A stretch of 16,511 nucleotides of DNA from an uncultured Moraxella sp. (GCA_943908405.1 CALTTE010000039.1:1-16511); one strand, 5' to 3'. Positions 1-7,429 are shown, counted from the first letter of the stretch. Program-made: numbers and translations. The notes: generated by a model from the sequence alone, not told the origin.

Positions 1-1
1 A

Positions 2-79
2 ATCTGTATTTATCAAGGGAGTATTTACAAATACATTGATTTAATTGATTGGTCGTATTTTATGGATAAGCCCAGTTAA
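2..79 (+). CDS. Possible 3' end of a gene entering from the left
   Basis: The frame starting at base 2 is open to a TAA at 77-79 and would encode a 25-residue tail ending SYFMDKPS. The other two plus-strand frames have stops in this stretch. It points toward a hairpin at 110-138 that has a T run on both sides, so it would share a terminator with the convergent gcvP. An open run of 25 codons in AT-rich DNA can arise by chance, and no family can be named from so little sequence. Confidence 0.3.
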   Translation: MCIYQGSIYKYIDLIDWSYFMDKPS

Positions 80-109
80 TCATTAGAATAAATTAAAATG
101 GGGTAAATA

Positions 110-138
110 AAAACACTGTCTGGCTTAGACAGTGTTTT
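110..138 (-). terminator. Rho-independent terminator of gcvP, probably bidirectional
   Basis: An 11-bp perfect stem (AAAACACTGTC at 110-120 with GACAGTGTTTT at 128-138) encloses a 7-nt loop. It lies 13 bases beyond the gcvP stop. The minus strand continues into T-rich sequence, and on the plus strand the stem runs into TTTTTTGTTT, so it could also stop transcription arriving from the left. Confidence 0.85.
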
Positions 139-151
139 TTGTTTGGAGTGG

Positions 152-3007
152 TTATTCATAACTTGCTGTTGATGGACAGCCACACACCAAGTTTTTGTCG
201 CCATACACGTCATCAACTCGCCCAACGCTTGGCCAGAATTTATGGGTTTTGACATAAGGCAAGGGGAATGCTGCCACTTCACGGCTATAAGGGTGCGACC
301 ACTCGCCCACAATCACGCTTTGGGTGTGTGGGGCATTGACCAAAGGATTATCGCTTGCCGTCCAGCCGTCTGTGCCTTCTTTGACCTTTAAGGCTTCTTG
401 TTTGATTTGCTTTAGGGCACTAATAAAGCGGTCAAGCTCGTCTTTACTTTCGGATTCGGTTGGTTCAATCATCAAAGTCCCTGCCACAGGAAAGCTCATT
501 GTAGGGGCGTGAAAACCATAATCCATCAAGCGTTTGGCAATGTCGGTCTCGCTAATGCCTGTTTCGGTCTTTAATGGGCGAATGTCAATAATGCACTCGT
601 GGGCAACTCGTCCATTTTTGCCCGTATATAAGACAGGATAATCATTTTTTAAAGATTCGGCAATATAGTTGGCATTTAATAAGGCTTGCTTGGTGGCGGC
701 AACCAGTCCATTTTGTCCCATCATTGTGATATACATCCACGAAATGGGCAAAATGCTTGCTGAACCATAAGGGGCGGACGACACCGCACTATAGTCGTTA
801 TCGGCATTAAACACAGGGGTGACGCTATGATTGGGGATAAAAGGGGCAAGGTGTGACTTTAGCCCAATCGGTCCCATACCAGGTCCGCCACCACCGTGGG
901 GGATACAAAAGGTTTTGTGTAGATTCATATGTAGCACATCTGCCCCCACGTCAGCAGGTCGCATTAGTCCGACTTGGGCGTTCATATTGGCACCGTCCAT
1001 ATACACCTGTCCGCCGTGCTGATGAATGGTGGCACAAATATCAATGATACCCTCTTCAAATACGCCGTGCGTGGACGGATAGGTAATCATCAAAGCCCCA
1101 AGCGTGTCGCTGTATTGCTCACATTTGGCATTTAAGTCTTGGATATCCACATTGCCATTGTTATCGGTAGCAACCACGACCACTTGCATTCCCATCATTT
1201 GGGCAGTGGCGGGATTGGTACCGTGGGCTGAGCGTGGAATTAGGCAAATGGTGCGATTGTCTTGCCCACGACTACTATGATAACGGCGAATTGCCAAAAG
1301 CCCTGCATACTCACCAGACGCCCCAGAATTGGGCTGCATAGAAATCTCATCAAAGCCTGTAATCGCTTTTAATTGGGTTTGTAAGCTGTCTATCATTGCA
1401 AGATAGCCACGCACATCATCAAGGGGGGCAAAAGGGTGCACGTTGGCAAACTCATTCCAAGTAATGGGCAGCATCTCGCTTGTGGCATTGAGTTTCATTG
1501 TACAAGAACCGAGCGATATCATTGAGCGATTCATCGCCAAGTCTTTATCCTCTAGCGATTTTAGATAACGTAGCATTTGATGTTCGGTGTGATAGCGATT
1601 AAAGACAGGGTGGGTCAAAATATCATCGTTGCGTAACAGTGAATCGTTAAGCGATAAGGTTACCGTATCCAATGTCCCCTGCACGCCAAAAATGGCACAT
1701 AGCTCATTAAAATCGTGCTCATCGCTTAGCTCGTGAAATGCCACCCCAACTTTATCGCCATTATGATATAGGTTGTAGCCTTTGTTTTTGGCGGTTTGGA
1801 TAAGTTTTTGGGCGTCGTTATTATTGGCACATTGCACCGTTACCGTATCAAAAAACTGTTGGCTTATGAGCGTGTGTCTGTCTTTGATTGCCAAAGCAAA
1901 GGCACTGGCAAGGGCGTGAATACGGGTGGCGATACGCTTTAAGCCTGTCGCTCCGTGATAAACGGCATACATTCCTGCCAAATTGGCAAGCAATACTTGG
2001 CTTGTGCAAATGTTAGAGTTGGCTTTTTCTCGGCGGATATGCTGTTCACGTGTCTGCAGTGCCATACGTAGGGCGGTGTTGCCTTGGGCATCTTTGGATA
2101 CGCCGATAATCCGCCCTGGGGCTTGGCGTTTGTCCTTGTCTTTAAAGGCAAAGTAAGCAGCGTGCGGCCCACCAAAACCCATAGGTATCCCAAATCGCTG
2201 GGTGCTGCCTAGGGCAATATCCGCCCCCATTTTGGCTGGTGATTTAAGTAGTACAAGGCTTAAAATATCGCTGGCAACAATGGCATAAGCCCCTTTGTCT
2301 TGAACATTTTTGATGATATCGGTTAAGTCCACCACATCGCCATCACGTCCGACATATTGAAAAAACGCCCCAAAAAATTCACCAGACTGGGCGGCACTAA
2401 AATCACCCACCACCACCTCAAAGCCAAAATATTTGGCACGAGTTTGTATCACATCAAGGGTTTGTGGGTAGGTGCGTGCGTCCACAAAAAATTGATTGGA
2501 TTTATTTTTACTCACCCGTTTTGCCATCGCCATCGCTTCAGCGGCAGCGGTGGCTTCATCAAGTAGGCTTGCCCCTGCCATATCAAGCCCTGTCAAATCA
2601 ATACACATTTGTTGAAAATTTAATAATGCCTCAAGGCGACCTTGGGCAATCTCAGCTTGATAAGGGGTGTAAGCAGTGTACCAACCAGGATTTTCTAGCA
2701 CATTACGCTGTATTACCGCAGGTAAGCGTGTTGGAGCATAGCCTTGACCAATGTAGCTTTTGGCAACGGTAACCTTATCTGCCATTGCTTTTAATTTGGC
2801 AAGGGCGGTATGCTCATCCACCGCCGTTGGTAAATCAAGCGGTGCTTGTAGGCGTACCGCTTTTGGTACGGTGTCGTCAATAAAGCTATCCAAATCCTTA
2901 TAACCAATGGTGTCAAGCATTGCTTTGATGGCGTTTTTATCTTTGCCCAAATGACGGTCTATAAAGGCGTTTTCATAAAAAAGCTCGGAGAAATTACTTA
3001 AAGTCAT
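152..3007 (-). CDS. gcvP: Glycine dehydrogenase (decarboxylating), P protein of the glycine cleavage system
   Basis: This cytoplasmic PLP enzyme decarboxylates glycine and passes the aminomethyl group to the lipoyl arm of GcvH. The 951 residues match the usual single-chain proteobacterial length (about 950-960), with two homologous halves. The second half carries the PLP-binding lysine, K698, in LHKTFCIPHGGGGPG, followed by the glycine-rich loop; SMQPNSGASGEYAGL is another hallmark. The ATG is preceded by AAGGAT at good distance. It is separated from gcvH by about 900 bases that hold unrelated small ORFs and a gcvH terminator, so it is probably not transcribed as a simple extension of gcvH. 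The 85-base gap upstream shows no convincing promoter or riboswitch. The frame is intact and the identification is secure. Confidence 0.98.
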   Translation of the reverse strand: MTLSNFSELFYENAFIDRHLGKDKNAIKAMLDTIGYKDLDSFIDDTVPKAVRLQAPLDLPTAVDEHTALAKLKAMADKVTVAKSYIGQGYAPTRLPAVIQRNVLENPGWYTAYTPYQAEIAQGRLEALLNFQQMCIDLTGLDMAGASLLDEATAAAEAMAMAKRVSKNKSNQFFVDARTYPQTLDVIQTRAKYFGFEVVVGDFSAAQSGEFFGAFFQYVGRDGDVVDLTDIIKNVQDKGAYAIVASDILSLVLLKSPAKMGADIALGSTQRFGIPMGFGGPHAAYFAFKDKDKRQAPGRIIGVSKDAQGNTALRMALQTREQHIRREKANSNICTSQVLLANLAGMYAVYHGATGLKRIATRIHALASAFALAIKDRHTLISQQFFDTVTVQCANNNDAQKLIQTAKNKGYNLYHNGDKVGVAFHELSDEHDFNELCAIFGVQGTLDTVTLSLNDSLLRNDDILTHPVFNRYHTEHQMLRYLKSLEDKDLAMNRSMISLGSCTMKLNATSEMLPITWNEFANVHPFAPLDDVRGYLAMIDSLQTQLKAITGFDEISMQPNSGASGEYAGLLAIRRYHSSRGQDNRTICLIPRSAHGTNPATAQMMGMQVVVVATDNNGNVDIQDLNAKCEQYSDTLGALMITYPSTHGVFEEGIIDICATIHQHGGQVYMDGANMNAQVGLMRPADVGADVLHMNLHKTFCIPHGGGGPGMGPIGLKSHLAPFIPNHSVTPVFNADNDYSAVSSAPYGSASILPISWMYITMMGQNGLVAATKQALLNANYIAESLKNDYPVLYTGKNGRVAHECIIDIRPLKTETGISETDIAKRLMDYGFHAPTMSFPVAGTLMIEPTESESKDELDRFISALKQIKQEALKVKEGTDGWTASDNPLVNAPHTQSVIVGEWSHPYSREVAAFPLPYVKTHKFWPSVGRVDDVYGDKNLVCGCPSTASYE

Positions 3008-3092
3008 AGATAATCCTTAATGGATAAGAGTGAAATTTGATAAATTTAATTAAAAATTGTTTAAGTATCATTTAAAGTGATTTTATGCACTG

Positions 3093-3511
3093 TTAAAATT
3101 TATCTGGTAAATATTTGGCTGACTTAAAACCAATGGGCATAGCAACAATAAAAATCAAAATCATATTTCTAATAATCTCTACTGTATCAAAATCATCATA
3201 ATTGCTAATCAAAGTAGCAATACTTAACAATGAACTATAAATAATACTTGTAAAAATCCTACTATTTTTGCTGTTGGTTAATTTTAATCTATGCGAGATG
3301 ATATCGGTTAAAAATAAAGCGGGCAAAATATAAAAAATAACAGCTAAAGGGGTAATAAATGCTATAGCACAATAAATTTTGGGTTAACAATGATCAAACA
3401 TAAAGAAATTGCAATGATAAAAATAACAGATAGTATCAATCCTTTTGATACGAATGAGTAATATTTATCTGTGTCTTCTTTGCTTGACTGTTGATTTTTA
3501 AAAGATTTCAT
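3093..3511 (-). pseudogene. Split ORF for a small membrane protein (frameshift at CCCAAAA)
   Basis: I do not recognise a family. An ATG at 3511 opens a 49-codon frame (MKSFKNQQSSKEDTDKYYSF, then a hydrophobic helix) that stops at 3362-3364. The -1 frame is open from just after a TAA at 3384-3386 to a stop at 3093 and encodes at least two more hydrophobic helices, ending SAKYLPDKF. Joined at about 3380 the two would give a roughly 140-residue protein with three or four membrane segments. The overlap contains CCCAAAA on the minus strand (plus 3377-3383), phased C-CCA-AAA in the upstream frame. That is a canonical -1 slippery heptamer, and shifting there gives exactly the downstream frame. A plain one-base indel would look the same. 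No good ribosome site precedes the ATG. The gene lies between a terminator and gcvP, in the same direction. Confidence 0.55.
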
Positions 3512-3604
3512 ACTGACTGTATTATTGCTGGATTATTGCTGGGACTATTTTTAGAAAATACCCATTTAACTTAATTAAAAACAATATCAATTGATTAAAA
3601 AATT

Positions 3605-3623
3605 TAAGCAACTAGATTGCTTA
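3605..3623 (-). terminator. Weak hairpin terminator, probably for the 38-residue ORF
   Basis: TAAGCAA (3605-3611) and TTGCTTA (3617-3623) form a perfect 7-bp stem around a 5-nt loop. T runs follow on either strand (ATTTTTTAATC on the minus strand). The stem has only two G-C pairs, so it may be inefficient. It begins 49 bases after the stop of the 3672-3788 ORF. Confidence 0.45.
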
Positions 3624-3671
3624 TTTTTGTTAGTATTGATATTAAACAGATGACATAAAGGGCAAATAATG

Positions 3672-3788
3672 TCAATCGCCATTAACACAAACGATATAAT
3701 AACTCATGTCGCTGTTGTACCAAATCCACCAAGAACCAATAAATAAGACCAGCAACAATGCAAAAGAGTTTATCTTTTTTGCCAACAT
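3672..3788 (-). CDS. Candidate 38-residue single-helix peptide
   Basis: This ORF has its own context: a TATAAT hexamer at 3823-3828 upstream and a hairpin terminator at 3605-3623 downstream. The product starts MLAKKINSFALLLVLFIG, continues with tryptophan and tyrosine residues (SWWIWYNSDMSYYIV) and ends CVNGD. Positive charge followed by a hydrophobic stretch suggests one membrane helix or an uncleaved signal anchor, with the aromatic and single-cysteine tail outside the cytoplasm. There is no lipobox. The ribosome binding site is poor, which is the main argument against it. No known family is recognised. Confidence 0.35.
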   Translation of the reverse strand: MLAKKINSFALLLVLFIGSWWIWYNSDMSYYIVCVNGD

Positions 3789-3822
3789 TGCATTTTCATC
3801 GTAAATCTTTTGGGTTTGAAAA

Positions 3823-3828
3823 ATTATA
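3823..3828 (-). promoter_or_regulatory. Possible -10 element for the 38-residue ORF
   Basis: TATAAT lies on the minus strand about 35 bases upstream of the ATG at 3788 and downstream of the gcvH terminator. A TTGGTT 18 bases upstream could act as a weak -35. A second -10-like TGTTAAAAT lies slightly further upstream. Confidence 0.35.
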
Positions 3829-3875
3829 GGTTTATTTTAACACACCAACCAAAACTTGTATAGATTGCAATAAAA

Positions 3876-3902
3876 AACGGCTAAAGATTGACTTTAGCCG
3901 TT
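3876..3902 (-). terminator. Rho-independent terminator of gcvH
   Basis: AACGGCTAAAG (3876-3886) pairs perfectly with CTTTAGCCGTT (3892-3902) around a 5-nt loop. On the minus strand the stem is followed directly by a T run. It starts 6 bases after the gcvH stop. A strong terminator here separates gcvH from gcvP transcription. Confidence 0.9.
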
Positions 3903-3908
3903 GTTGGC

Positions 3909-4289
3909 TTATAGACTGTTTTGGTATTCATCACTATTCATCAAATCATCAAAATCGCTGTCATTTTCAGGCTTGATTTTAAAAAACCACGCTTGACCAT
4001 AAGGGTCCTCGTTGGCAAGTTCTGGGTTGTCTACCAATGCCTCATTGATAGCGACAATCTCGCCACTAATGGGGGCATAGACATCGCTTGCTGCCTTGAC
4101 CGACTCCACCACGGCAATCTCTTCATCAGCCGATACACTGCGACCAATCTCTGGCAATTCCACAAATACCACATCGCCCAATAAATCTTGGGCGTGGTCA
4201 GTGATGCCAACGGTAATGGTGCCATCGTCTTCACGCTTTAGCCATTCGTGGCTTGCTACATATTTTAGCTCGCTTGGGATATTGCTCAT
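3909..4289 (-). CDS. gcvH: Glycine cleavage system H protein (lipoyl carrier)
   Basis: GcvH carries the aminomethyl group from GcvP to GcvT on a lipoyl-lysine and is then reoxidised by the L protein. The 126 residues are the standard length. The lipoylation site is K65 in VVESVKAASDVYAP, the same position as in E. coli GcvH. The N-terminal KYVASHEWLKRED and the ITDHAQDLLGDVVFVELPE segment are also typical. The ATG is preceded by a textbook AAAGGAG. Upstream, 72 bases away, is the end of a lipoprotein gene on the same strand; downstream is a strong terminator. It is separated from gcvT by unrelated small genes, whereas gcvT-gcvH-gcvP is a common compact order. Confidence 0.98.
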   Translation of the reverse strand: MSNIPSELKYVASHEWLKREDDGTITVGITDHAQDLLGDVVFVELPEIGRSVSADEEIAVVESVKAASDVYAPISGEIVAINEALVDNPELANEDPYGQAWFFKIKPENDSDFDDLMNSDEYQNSL

Positions 4290-4361
4290 AATAAGCTCCT
4301 TTGGGTTGATTAAATAGGTTGATAAACTAAAATTTTTAAATGGATTTAAATAAACTGGCTT

Positions 4362-4496
4362 TTATCGCTCGCATTGTTTGGTTTCTTCGTTATAACTACC
4401 ACCACTATCAAGGCAAGCATCTTTGGCATCACAAGCGGTGAGCATAAGTGTTGCCACTACAATGAGGGTTAATTTATAAATAATTATTTTTTGCAT
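4362..4496 (-). CDS. 44-residue lipoprotein, function unknown
   Basis: The protein begins MQKIIIYKL, continues with a hydrophobic stretch and reaches the lipobox LTAC with the lipidated cysteine at position 22. The mature part is only 23 residues (CDAKDACLDSGGSYNEETK, then QCER) with three cysteines including the lipid-bearing one. A clean AAAAGGAAC ribosome site precedes the ATG by about 6 bases. That site sits over the stop codon of the upstream small membrane protein gene, so the two are probably co-translated. Tiny lipoproteins with a CLDSGG-like motif occur near accessory and toxin-immunity genes in gammaproteobacteria; that link is from general recollection and is not established here. 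Signal type and operon are clear, function is not. Confidence 0.75.
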   Translation of the reverse strand: MQKIIIYKLTLIVVATLMLTACDAKDACLDSGGSYNEETKQCER

Positions 4497-4507
4497 AGTT
4501 GTTCCTT

Positions 4508-4762
4508 TTAAAACCAGATACCGACAATCGCACCCGATAATACCGCAAGTATATATACCACACCTAAAATATCATCTACTGTTTTTGGACTTACCTGCCT
4601 TTTTTTGCATATATATTCAAAGAGCCATACACCACAGACCAAGAATGTAAAAGGTGTCAAAAACGTCTCTTTGACTACAGGATTATCAAAAATAAGGGCT
4701 ATAATGGTATATGACATTGCGTAGGCAAAACCGATATTGCTGGCATAGCTTTCGTTTTTCAT
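4508..4762 (-). CDS. 84-residue three-helix membrane protein
   Basis: I do not recognise a family. Hydrophobic segments lie near residues 10-25, 34-52 and 65-83, with a short KKRQVSPKT basic loop between the second and third, which suggests an inner-membrane protein with that loop in the cytoplasm. The ATG follows AAGGAT at about 6 bases. The stop is 11 bases before the lipoprotein start, forming a two-gene unit. Immediately upstream on the same strand are the remains of another gene (4782-5180). A short polytopic protein next to a gene remnant and a tiny lipoprotein could be an immunity or accessory partner, but this is inference only. Confidence 0.7.
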   Translation of the reverse strand: MKNESYASNIGFAYAMSYTIIALIFDNPVVKETFLTPFTFLVCGVWLFEYICKKRQVSPKTVDDILGVVYILAVLSGAIVGIWF

Positions 4763-4781
4763 TTGTATCCTTACGATAATG

Positions 4782-5180
4782 TCAATTTAAACAAGTTTGC
4801 CTAACTGCCTCTATTCCTAAAATTTCCTGGGTGAGCCCAAGGAGAATTTTTTCTTTTTCTGCTTTAGTGGTTGCACTGATTAATAGCTGTGCGGTTTGCC
4901 TTGCACCACCCAAGCCTTTAACAAACTTATATGCTTTTTTTTGTTCCAGGATAAATAGCTAATGCAATTGCTGCTCCGCAAGCCGTTATTTTCCAAGCTG
5001 TATCGCCAACTGAGCGTGTCATAATTTGGACAGAACCATCACTATTTTCAATGCCAACAGCGTAACCACCACCAATAATCTATTTATAGTAGATGATGGT
5101 AGTAATTCTACTCCTTCTTTTTGCAAAATTGAATTAATTCTATTTGCATAAATAATCTTTGAAAACGTATAATTAAATCC
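4782..5180 (-). pseudogene. Frame-broken gene remnant with a poly-A tract
   Basis: Three consecutive minus-strand stretches read like one protein of about 130 residues. The first (from 5180) ends KEGVELLPSSTINRL. The second (5076 to about 4935) starts IGGGYAVGIENSDGSVQ and continues with a hydrophobic, cysteine-containing helix (ITACGAAIALAIYPGTKK). The third (4934-4782) continues AYKFVKGLGGARQTAQ and ends VRQTCLN. The second junction is a run of eight A on the minus strand (4935-4942); seven would join segments two and three. The first junction lies at 5071-5080 next to a GGTGGTGGT run. Segments one and three share a frame, so the two lesions compensate in length. No start codon is evident at the 5' end, although AAGGAT occurs at about 5182. 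The family is not recognised. It lies directly downstream of gcvT. Confidence 0.6.
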
Positions 5181-5231
5181 TTAGGTTGAAAAACTAAAAG
5201 GTAAAATGGCTGATAAGTTTGGTTAATAATT

Positions 5232-6362
5232 TTAATCAAACTGCTTTTTCCCATTTCTGACAAACGGCAATTTTAATACCCGCACGTCTATCTCTTTGCC
5301 TCGCATTATCACTTTGGCGGTATCGCCATCAAAGTCTTTTGGCACACGAGCGATAGCGATAGACTGCTTAAGGCTTGGGCTAAATACGCCACTTGTCGTA
5401 ACCCCTTCGCCTTTATCGGTGATGACGGTCATTTTATCACGCAATACACCGCCTTTATCAAGCAGTAGCCCCACTTGTTTGACTTTAACGCCGTTGTTTT
5501 TAAGTGCTAATAATGCCGATTTACCGATAAACTCACGGCTTTCATCTTTTAAATCCACTGTCCACGCCATTCCTGCTTCCAATGGGCTGGTTTCTTCGTC
5601 CATATCGTTGCCATATAGATTCATTCCAGCTTCCATTCTTAGGGTATCTCTTGCCCCAAGTCCGCAAGGCTGTATACCGTGCTCAACCAGTCCAGCAAAA
5701 AACGCCGCCGCTTCGTTATTGGGCAAAACCACTTCAACGCCATCTTCGCCAGTGTAGCCTGTACGTGCCACAAACCAATCATTATCGCCAAGCACCGATA
5801 AATCTGCCCCCACAAAAGGTTTTAGGGCTTGCAAGGTCTCTGCCCAGTTGGGTTTTAGTTGTGATAATTTGTCAATCGCCTTTGGGCCTTGAATGGCAAG
5901 CATTGCCAAGTCATAACGTGGGGTGATGGTAACATTAAATTCATCAGCGATTTTGTTAAATTGTGCCAAATCTTTTTGCCGTGTTGCCCCATTGGATACG
6001 ATACGATAGGCAGTTTCATTGTCATTCATACGATAAACGATTAAGTCATCAATCACGCCGCCATTATCGTTAAGCATTGCTGAATACAGTGCCTTACCCG
6101 TGAACGCTAATTTGGCAACATCGTTGGCGATGAGTTTTTGCAAAAAGGCTTTGGCATTGTCGCCCGATATGTCGGTTACCAACATATGCGAGACATCAAA
6201 CAGCCCAGCGTCTGTGCGTACTGCTTCGTGTTCGGCGATTTGTGAGCCGTAATTGATGGGTAACTCCCAACCCCCAAAATTAACCATTTTGGCATTGTGG
6301 TTGTTGTGAGAATCAAAAAATGGCGTACGCTTAATTTGGGTGGTTGAGTTGTTATTGGTCAT
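5232..6362 (-). CDS. gcvT: Aminomethyltransferase, T protein of the glycine cleavage system
   Basis: GcvT transfers the methylene unit from aminomethyl-lipoyl GcvH to tetrahydrofolate and releases ammonia. At 376 residues the length is normal for the family. The N-terminus carries TPFFDSHNNHNAKMVNFGGW and AGLFDVSHM. The folate domain has IANDVAKL and NDNGGVIDDLIVYRM, and CGLGARDTLRMEAGMNLYG follows, then the C-terminal barrel. The ATG has AAGGAAG upstream. A strong sigma-70-type promoter at 6497-6525 would give a leader of roughly 125 nt. No terminator is obvious after the stop, so transcription may continue into the remnant and small genes before gcvH. Confidence 0.98.
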   Translation of the reverse strand: MTNNNSTTQIKRTPFFDSHNNHNAKMVNFGGWELPINYGSQIAEHEAVRTDAGLFDVSHMLVTDISGDNAKAFLQKLIANDVAKLAFTGKALYSAMLNDNGGVIDDLIVYRMNDNETAYRIVSNGATRQKDLAQFNKIADEFNVTITPRYDLAMLAIQGPKAIDKLSQLKPNWAETLQALKPFVGADLSVLGDNDWFVARTGYTGEDGVEVVLPNNEAAAFFAGLVEHGIQPCGLGARDTLRMEAGMNLYGNDMDEETSPLEAGMAWTVDLKDESREFIGKSALLALKNNGVKVKQVGLLLDKGGVLRDKMTVITDKGEGVTTSGVFSPSLKQSIAIARVPKDFDGDTAKVIMRGKEIDVRVLKLPFVRNGKKQFD

Positions 6363-6496
6363 TGTCTTCCTTAAAAGTAATAAAAAAGAGCTTGCGATAA
6401 AAATTTCAAAAATCTGTTAATAGTATATGATTATATAAGGAATTTATGCTATGGATAAAATATTAAATTTGAATAACAAGGTATACAACAAATAGT

Positions 6497-6525
6497 ATTA
6501 TAGCAATAAAATATAATGATGACAA
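6497..6525 (-). promoter_or_regulatory. Promoter of gcvT
   Basis: The minus strand has TTGTCA (6520-6525), a 17-bp spacer and TATAAT (6497-6502) with an upstream TGC, i.e. an extended -10. It lies 114 bases downstream of the rplI terminator and about 135 bases upstream of the gcvT ATG. The leader between is AT-rich. I searched it for the conserved glycine-aptamer cores and found none. Confidence 0.75.
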
Positions 6526-6638
6526 TTCATTGTTGTAATGAAAAATAAGATGAAAAGAAGATAAGAACTCTTGTATGTGATTGCTTTTTTATTAAATTTT
6601 ATGATTAAGTTAATTAACTTGTTTTTGGTTAAAAATAA

Positions 6639-6671
6639 ACCCTCTTGCAAAAAATTGACCTGCAAGAGGGT
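6639..6671 (-). terminator. Rho-independent terminator of the rpsF-rpsR-rplI operon
   Basis: ACCCTCTTGCA (6639-6649) pairs perfectly with TGCAAGAGGGT (6661-6671) around an 11-nt loop. On the minus strand it is followed by TTATTTTTAACC. It lies 22 bases past the rplI stop. Confidence 0.9.
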
Positions 6672-6693
6672 GGTGGTTTTAGGTGATATTTAT

Positions 6694-7167
6694 TTATTCG
6701 TCTTCATCATCGATTTCGCCATCTTCTGACAAAATCGTTACCAAAATATTGGTACTGACATCGTGATGTAATTGGATGCTAACGGTATATTCACCGATTT
6801 GACGAAACGCCCCATCAGGCATTTTCACTTCAGAACGGTCAACTTCCAAGCCAGATTTGGTTAAGGCGTCGGCAATATCTCTTGCACCAATAGAACCGAA
6901 TAACTTACCTTCATCACCAGATTTGGCACGCATAATCACATTGACATCGGTCAATTCACTAGCACGCTTATTGGCATTGTCTAATTCTTTGGCTTCTTGG
7001 GCTTCAAGCTCGGCACGGCGTGCTTCAAATTTGGCAATGTTTGCTTTGGTAGCAGGCAACGCTTTGCCTTGTGGAATCAAAAAATTACGACCATAACCAG
7101 CTTTAACATTTACCGTTTCGCCAAGTTTGCCAAGATTGACGATACGCTGTAGTAAAATAACTTGCAT
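6694..7167 (-). CDS. rplI: Large-subunit ribosomal protein bL9
   Basis: bL9 binds 23S rRNA near the L1 stalk and spans ribosomes. The N-terminal domain MQVILLQRIVNLGKLGE with GYGRNFLIPQGKA is diagnostic. A long connecting helix rich in A, E and K follows (about residues 45-75), then the C-terminal domain. At 157 residues it is a little longer than the usual 148-150 because of an acidic tail, LSEDGEIDDEDE. The ATG is preceded by CAGGAGAG, lying in the 14-base gap after rpsR. It is the last gene of the operon. Confidence 0.98.
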   Translation of the reverse strand: MQVILLQRIVNLGKLGETVNVKAGYGRNFLIPQGKALPATKANIAKFEARRAELEAQEAKELDNANKRASELTDVNVIMRAKSGDEGKLFGSIGARDIADALTKSGLEVDRSEVKMPDGAFRQIGEYTVSIQLHHDVSTNILVTILSEDGEIDDEDE

Positions 7168-7181
7168 TTTGTCTCTCCTGA

Positions 7182-7412
7182 TTACTTGTTGTGGTTATCG
7201 GTATAAGGCAATAATGCCAAATAGCGTGCTTGTTTGATGGCAGTTGCCAATTGACGTTGGTATTTGGTTGAAGTACCTGTGATACGGCTTGGGATAATTT
7301 TGCCGTTTTCACTGATGTATTGCTTTAGTAACTCAACATCTTTATAATCAATATGCGTGATACCTTCAGCGGTAAAACGACAGAATTTACGACGACGATA
7401 AAAACGTGCCAT
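7182..7412 (-). CDS. rpsR: Small-subunit ribosomal protein bS18
   Basis: bS18 binds the platform of the 30S subunit as a heterodimer with bS6. The 76-residue product begins MARFYRRRKFCRFTAEG and has DYKDVELLKQYI and GKIIPSRITGTSTKYQRQL, all standard bS18 signatures. A strong AAGGAGA site precedes the ATG, in the 17-base gap after rpsF. No priB lies between rpsF and rpsR, unlike in enterobacteria. Confidence 0.99.
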   Translation of the reverse strand: MARFYRRRKFCRFTAEGITHIDYKDVELLKQYISENGKIIPSRITGTSTKYQRQLATAIKQARYLALLPYTDNHNK

Positions 7413-7429
7413 AGAAAATCTCCTTAAAA

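Noticed and set aside
3522..3544. Double ATTATTGCTGG direct repeat as an insertion-site duplication
   Set aside because: The copies are adjacent, with no element between them, so simple slippage explains them.
5296..5926. Long plus-strand ORFs of 153 and 114 residues opposite gcvT
   Set aside because: They are shadows of gcvT codon usage with no ribosome site or recognisable domain.
3008..6693. Glycine riboswitch upstream of gcvT, gcvH or gcvP
   Set aside because: Expected from pathway knowledge, but none of the conserved aptamer core sequences is visible on the minus strand in the three upstream regions.
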